Translations under genes and position numbers: made by a program
The notes under the pieces: model-generated
Seen by the model: only the letters and a program-made list of their open reading frames with translations
What the model was told of the DNA's origin: nothing
The model's database searches: none
Source: Deltaproteobacteria bacterium
Lineage (GTDB): Bacteria; Desulfobacterota; Binatia; Binatales; Binataceae
NCBI GenBank assembly: GCA_027403435.1
Contig: DAHZDR010000033.1
Coordinates: 1 to 8,411, forward strand
Reading direction: 5' to 3'
DNA: 8,411 nucleotides
Shown here: piece by piece, positions 6,068-8,411 of the stretch
How the letters are laid out: each line of letters begins with the position of its first letter
Position numbering within the stretch: the stretch's first letter is position 1

Positions 6068-6208
6068 TTTTCCGAGCGGGGCGTTAAGCGCGATATTATC
6101 CAGTATCGCCTCCGTCAGCGGCTTCTTCAGGCGTCGATTCTCCTCTTCCAGCCCCATAAGCCGCCTGGCGTCCGCCAGTCCCATGCCGTCATTCCTGGGC
6201 TGCCATTT
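6068..6208 (-). pseudogene. Remnant of IS3-family transposase OrfA
   Basis: Read on the minus strand, the frame from about 6208 gives K-W-Q-P-R-N-D-G-M-G-L-A-D-A-R-R-L followed by L-E-E-E-N-R-R-L-K-K-P-L-T-E-A-I-L-D-N and ending near P-L-G-K (6068-6070). This is the C-terminal part of IS3-type OrfA, whose usual form is W-K-x-K-Y-G-G-M, then A-R-R-L, L-E-x-E-N-R-R-L-K-K-L-L-A-E and L-D-N-x-A-L. The N-terminal helix-turn-helix half is missing, and the catalytic OrfB is missing too. Past 6068 the frame runs on to a stop near 5948 without recognisable OrfB motifs, so an internal deletion probably joined OrfA to the element's right end. The same frame continues upstream without a stop into the end of the monooxygenase gene, so the true left edge is unknown. 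The piece cannot transpose. Confidence 0.75.
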
Positions 6209-6234
6209 AACCGGAGCTTGCCCGGGCCGCGACG

Positions 6235-7848
6235 CTACGCGGTGAAAGTAAAGCCCTCATACTCCTTTGCCGCGACCTCGTCGCACTTTTGCCGGTAAGG
6301 CCCGACGCCGCCCAGGTAAGGCATGAACACGCGCGGCTTGCCGGGAATGTTGGCGCCGAGGTACCAGGAGTCGGCGGTGGGAAAAAGCGAGGCGTTGGCC
6401 ACTTCGGCGACGTGCGCGGTCCACTGCGCTTCCGCGTCGGTCCGCGCCTCCATCGTCGCGAGGCCATGCTGGCGCATGTGTTCGATGCAGCCTGTGATCC
6501 ACTCGACATGTTGCTCGATCGACACCGGCATGTTGCTCATCACCGAGGGACTGCCGGGGCCGGTGATGGTGAACATGTTGGGGAATCCCGCAACCGCCAC
6601 GCCCAGGTAGCTGTGCGGGCCGTCGTCCCATTTCCGCGACAGGGTCTGGCCGCCACGGCCGCGGATGTCGATCTTTTTCAACGGGCCGGTCATGGCGTCG
6701 AAGCCGGTGGCGAATACGATGATATCGAGCTCATGTTCCCTGTCGCTGGTGCGGATTCCCCGCGGCGTGATCTCTTCGATTGGCGTTTCGTTCACGTCCA
6801 CCAGCAAGACGTTGGGCTTGTTGAACGTCTCGAAATAGTTGCTATCCAGCGGCTGGCGCTTGGTGCCGTACAAGTAGGTCTTCGGGATCAGTTTTTCGGC
6901 GATCGCCGGGTCCTTGACCGTCTCGCGGATCTTCCCGCGCAGAAATTCGGCGCAGACTTCGTTGGCCTCCTTGCTGAAGAACATGTCCTGGTAGTTGGCC
7001 AGCCAGAAGCTGAAGCCGCCCTGGTCCCACATCGCATTGAACGTGCGCTCGCGCTCCTCCGGCGACGCTTCGAGCGCCGACTTTTCGATGAAGGACAACT
7101 CAAAGCCGAAGGAGGAGTTGCGGATGCGCTCGCGGATCGCGTCGTAGTCGGCCTTGCGGGCGTTCGCCACCTCGGGATCCACCTTGCCGTTGCGCGCCGG
7201 CACGCAGAAATTGGGCGTCCGCTGGAACACGGTGAGGCGCTTGGCTTGCTGGGCAATTACCGGGATGGCTTGCACCGCGGTCGCGCCGGTGCCGATGATG
7301 CCGACCCGCCTGGCGGTGAAATCGACGCCGTCGTGCGGCCAATGTCCAGTGTGGTAATGCTTGCCCTGGTAGGTTTCGAGTCCCTTGAACTTCGGCAGAT
7401 TCGAAGCGGACAGGCATCCGACCGCGCCAATGAAGTACTTCGCGGTAACGACCTCGCCCGCCTCCGTGCGGATCGTCCAGCGGTTGGCGTTCTCGTCGAA
7501 GCGCGCCTCGGTGACGCGCGTGTTGAAGCGGATATCCTTGCGCAGGTCGAAACGGTCGGCGACGTGGTTGAGGTAACGCAGGATTTCGGGCTGTTCAGGA
7601 TAGCGTTCGGACCACTCCCATTCCCGCAGCAGCCGCTGGTCGAACATGTAGCAGTAAACGTAGCTGTCGGAGTCGCAGCGCGCGCCCGGATAGCGATTCC
7701 AGTACCACGTGCCGCCGATGCCATTGCCGGTCTCGTAGACCCGCGCCGAGAGGCCGAGTTTATCGCGCAGGCTGTGCAGCATGTACATCCCGGCGAAGCC
7801 GGCGCCGACAATCACCGCGTCGAAATTGGCGTGTTGTGAATTAGCCAT
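6235..7848 (-). CDS. Class B flavin monooxygenase, Baeyer-Villiger type
   Basis: This 537-residue enzyme should use FAD, NADPH and O2 to insert oxygen next to a ketone carbonyl, giving an ester or lactone. The FAD Rossmann motif G-A-G-F-A-G is at 15-20, and G-G-T-W-Y-W-N-R-Y-P-G-A-R-C-D is at 45-59, as in cyclohexanone monooxygenases. The Baeyer-Villiger fingerprint F-x-G-x-x-x-H-x-x-x-W-P appears at 160-171 as Y-Q-G-K-H-Y-H-T-G-H-W-P, with Tyr for the first Phe. The NADPH motif G-I-I-G-T-G-A-T-A is at 183-191. T-K-R-Q-P-L-D (329-335) carries the likely catalytic Arg (R331), and F-A-T-G-F-D is at 379-384. The length is full and no break is seen. The ATG at 7848 has GGAG eight bases upstream. 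The ketone substrate, cyclic, linear or steroid-like, cannot be told. It diverges from a TauD-family dioxygenase gene. Confidence 0.94.
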   Translation of the reverse strand: MANSQHANFDAVIVGAGFAGMYMLHSLRDKLGLSARVYETGNGIGGTWYWNRYPGARCDSDSYVYCYMFDQRLLREWEWSERYPEQPEILRYLNHVADRFDLRKDIRFNTRVTEARFDENANRWTIRTEAGEVVTAKYFIGAVGCLSASNLPKFKGLETYQGKHYHTGHWPHDGVDFTARRVGIIGTGATAVQAIPVIAQQAKRLTVFQRTPNFCVPARNGKVDPEVANARKADYDAIRERIRNSSFGFELSFIEKSALEASPEERERTFNAMWDQGGFSFWLANYQDMFFSKEANEVCAEFLRGKIRETVKDPAIAEKLIPKTYLYGTKRQPLDSNYFETFNKPNVLLVDVNETPIEEITPRGIRTSDREHELDIIVFATGFDAMTGPLKKIDIRGRGGQTLSRKWDDGPHSYLGVAVAGFPNMFTITGPGSPSVMSNMPVSIEQHVEWITGCIEHMRQHGLATMEARTDAEAQWTAHVAEVANASLFPTADSWYLGANIPGKPRVFMPYLGGVGPYRQKCDEVAAKEYEGFTFTA

Positions 7849-8243
7849 AGGGGTTTCTCCAGATGCCTGGTCAAAGTTGGGTCCGCCGCCTCCCGGCGAT
7901 CTTGGCCTCCCAGTCGCCGGTCCCGGGATGCTACACGCCGAACCGCTCGGCTGGCGCGAGGCACGGCGCGCCGGCCGCGGATCCAGAGCCTATAACGCTT
8001 TCTGGCCCGCCCTCAAACCGGGTGGAAGGCGGTCCGAAAAGCTGATATTAGAATAGCGCACCAACCGTGAACCCTCATTATCCCCGGACCAAACATGGGA
8101 TGCGGGTCAAATCGCGCCACAGCGGTCAGAAATCCGGAAAGTGATCCCGATCTCAGGTAATGACTGCTTTGACCGATTCGGGGGTGGTTTGATAGCTTTT
8201 GTGCCGGGGCTCCTGAGCGCCTCGCGATCGATCGGAGGTTCCT
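7849..8243. other. Divergent intergenic region between the two oxygenase genes
   Basis: The 395-base gap holds no convincing gene. Near the monooxygenase start is an inverted repeat, CCGGCGA (7893-7899) and TCGCCGG (7914-7920), that could fold in its leader. Bases 8040-8080 form a less GC-rich patch (GATATTAGAATAG) that may contain the minus-strand promoter. CGATCGATCG (8225-8234) is self-complementary and touches the Shine-Dalgarno site of the dioxygenase gene. No clear operator or regulator gene is visible. Confidence 0.5.
8169..8198 (+). promoter_or_regulatory. Weak candidate promoter of the TauD-family gene
   Basis: TTGACC (8169-8174) matches five of six bases of a sigma-70 -35 box. A poor -10-like TAGCTT (8193-8198) follows after 18 bases. 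The location, about 45-75 bases before the start codon, is reasonable, but the -10 match is weak. Confidence 0.25.
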
Positions 8244-8411
8244 ATGGCGCATGTATTCGACATCGAACCTATCGACGCCACGTTCGGCGCCGTGGTGACG
8301 GGCGTCAAGCTTGCCGCACTCGACGACGTGGCGTGGCATGACCTGCACGCGGCGTGGCTGGAGTACGCGCTTCTCATCTTTCCTGGCCAGCATCTTAGCC
8401 GCGACGAGCAG
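8244..8411 (+). CDS. TauD/TfdA-family alpha-ketoglutarate-dependent dioxygenase, 3' partial
   Basis: The frame is open from ATG 8244 to the window end (56 residues). GGAGG at 8234-8238, five bases upstream, supports the start. The N-terminal residues read I-D-A-T-F-G-A-V-V-T-G-V-K-L-A-A-L, then A-W-L-E-Y-A-L-L-I-F-P-G-Q-H-L-S, the usual opening of TauD/TfdA proteins: a G-A-x-V-x-G-V-x-L start and a L-I-F-P-G-Q strand. Family members use Fe(II), 2-oxoglutarate and O2 to hydroxylate substrates such as taurine, alkyl sulfates or phenoxyacetates. The iron-binding H-x-D...H residues lie outside the window, so activity and substrate cannot be judged. Divergence from the monooxygenase gene suggests a shared catabolic locus. 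Confidence 0.88.
   Translation, partial: MAHVFDIEPIDATFGAVVTGVKLAALDDVAWHDLHAAWLEYALLIFPGQHLSRDEQ

Noticed and set aside
6289..7839. Long open frame on the plus strand opposite the monooxygenase gene (516 codons)
   Set aside because: It mirrors the codon periodicity of a GC-rich gene on the other strand; the minus-strand product carries all expected flavin monooxygenase motifs and the plus-strand one carries none.
8013..8393. Minus-strand frame over the dioxygenase start and intergenic gap
   Set aside because: It overlaps the well-supported TauD-family start on the opposite strand, spans non-coding DNA and shows no recognisable motif.

Overview
The window is GC-rich bacterial chromosomal DNA with short intergenic gaps and good Shine-Dalgarno sites before most starts. 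The gene mix points to a soil or environmental bacterium with a large accessory metabolism: an EstB-type beta-lactamase-fold hydrolase, an arsenite resistance pair, an alpha/beta hydrolase, a secreted beta-helix protein, a Baeyer-Villiger type monooxygenase and a TauD-family dioxygenase. Proteobacteria or a Binatota/Desulfobacterota-like lineage would fit, but nothing here fixes the taxon (no rRNA or marker gene).

Left part (1-3018, + strand). A serine beta-lactamase-fold hydrolase lacks its 5' end at the window edge and is followed by a strong GC hairpin. Next comes a translationally coupled arsR-acr3 pair. ArsR carries a C-terminal Cys-Cys...Cys arsenite site and probably represses the pair, and ACR3 exports arsenite. 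No arsC, arsM or arsA lies beside them. A short conserved-looking protein of unknown function follows, 89 bases downstream of acr3, and ends six bases from the convergent hydrolase gene.

Middle (3025-5893). An alpha/beta hydrolase (- strand) and a secreted right-handed beta-helix protein with a choice-of-anchor-Q-like end (+ strand) diverge from a gap of about 450 bases. This gap is richer in A+T than the genes and holds several inverted repeats, including a near-continuous 22-base palindrome. It is the least explained stretch of the window. The beta-helix gene contains tandem, visibly related coil repeats and ends in a perfect 28-base palindrome.

Right part (5894-8411). The convergent gap after the beta-helix gene holds a decayed IS3-family insertion sequence: one terminal repeat and a piece of OrfA. 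A full-length class B flavin monooxygenase of the Baeyer-Villiger type (- strand) then diverges, across a gap of about 395 bases, from a TauD/TfdA-type dioxygenase truncated by the window end. These two oxygenases look like parts of a catabolic locus that continues to the right.

No CRISPR array, tRNA, rRNA, phage gene or obvious defence system was seen. The parts most open to new biology are the structured 4078-4311 gap, the small unknown protein at 2674-3018 and the C-terminal module of the beta-helix protein.
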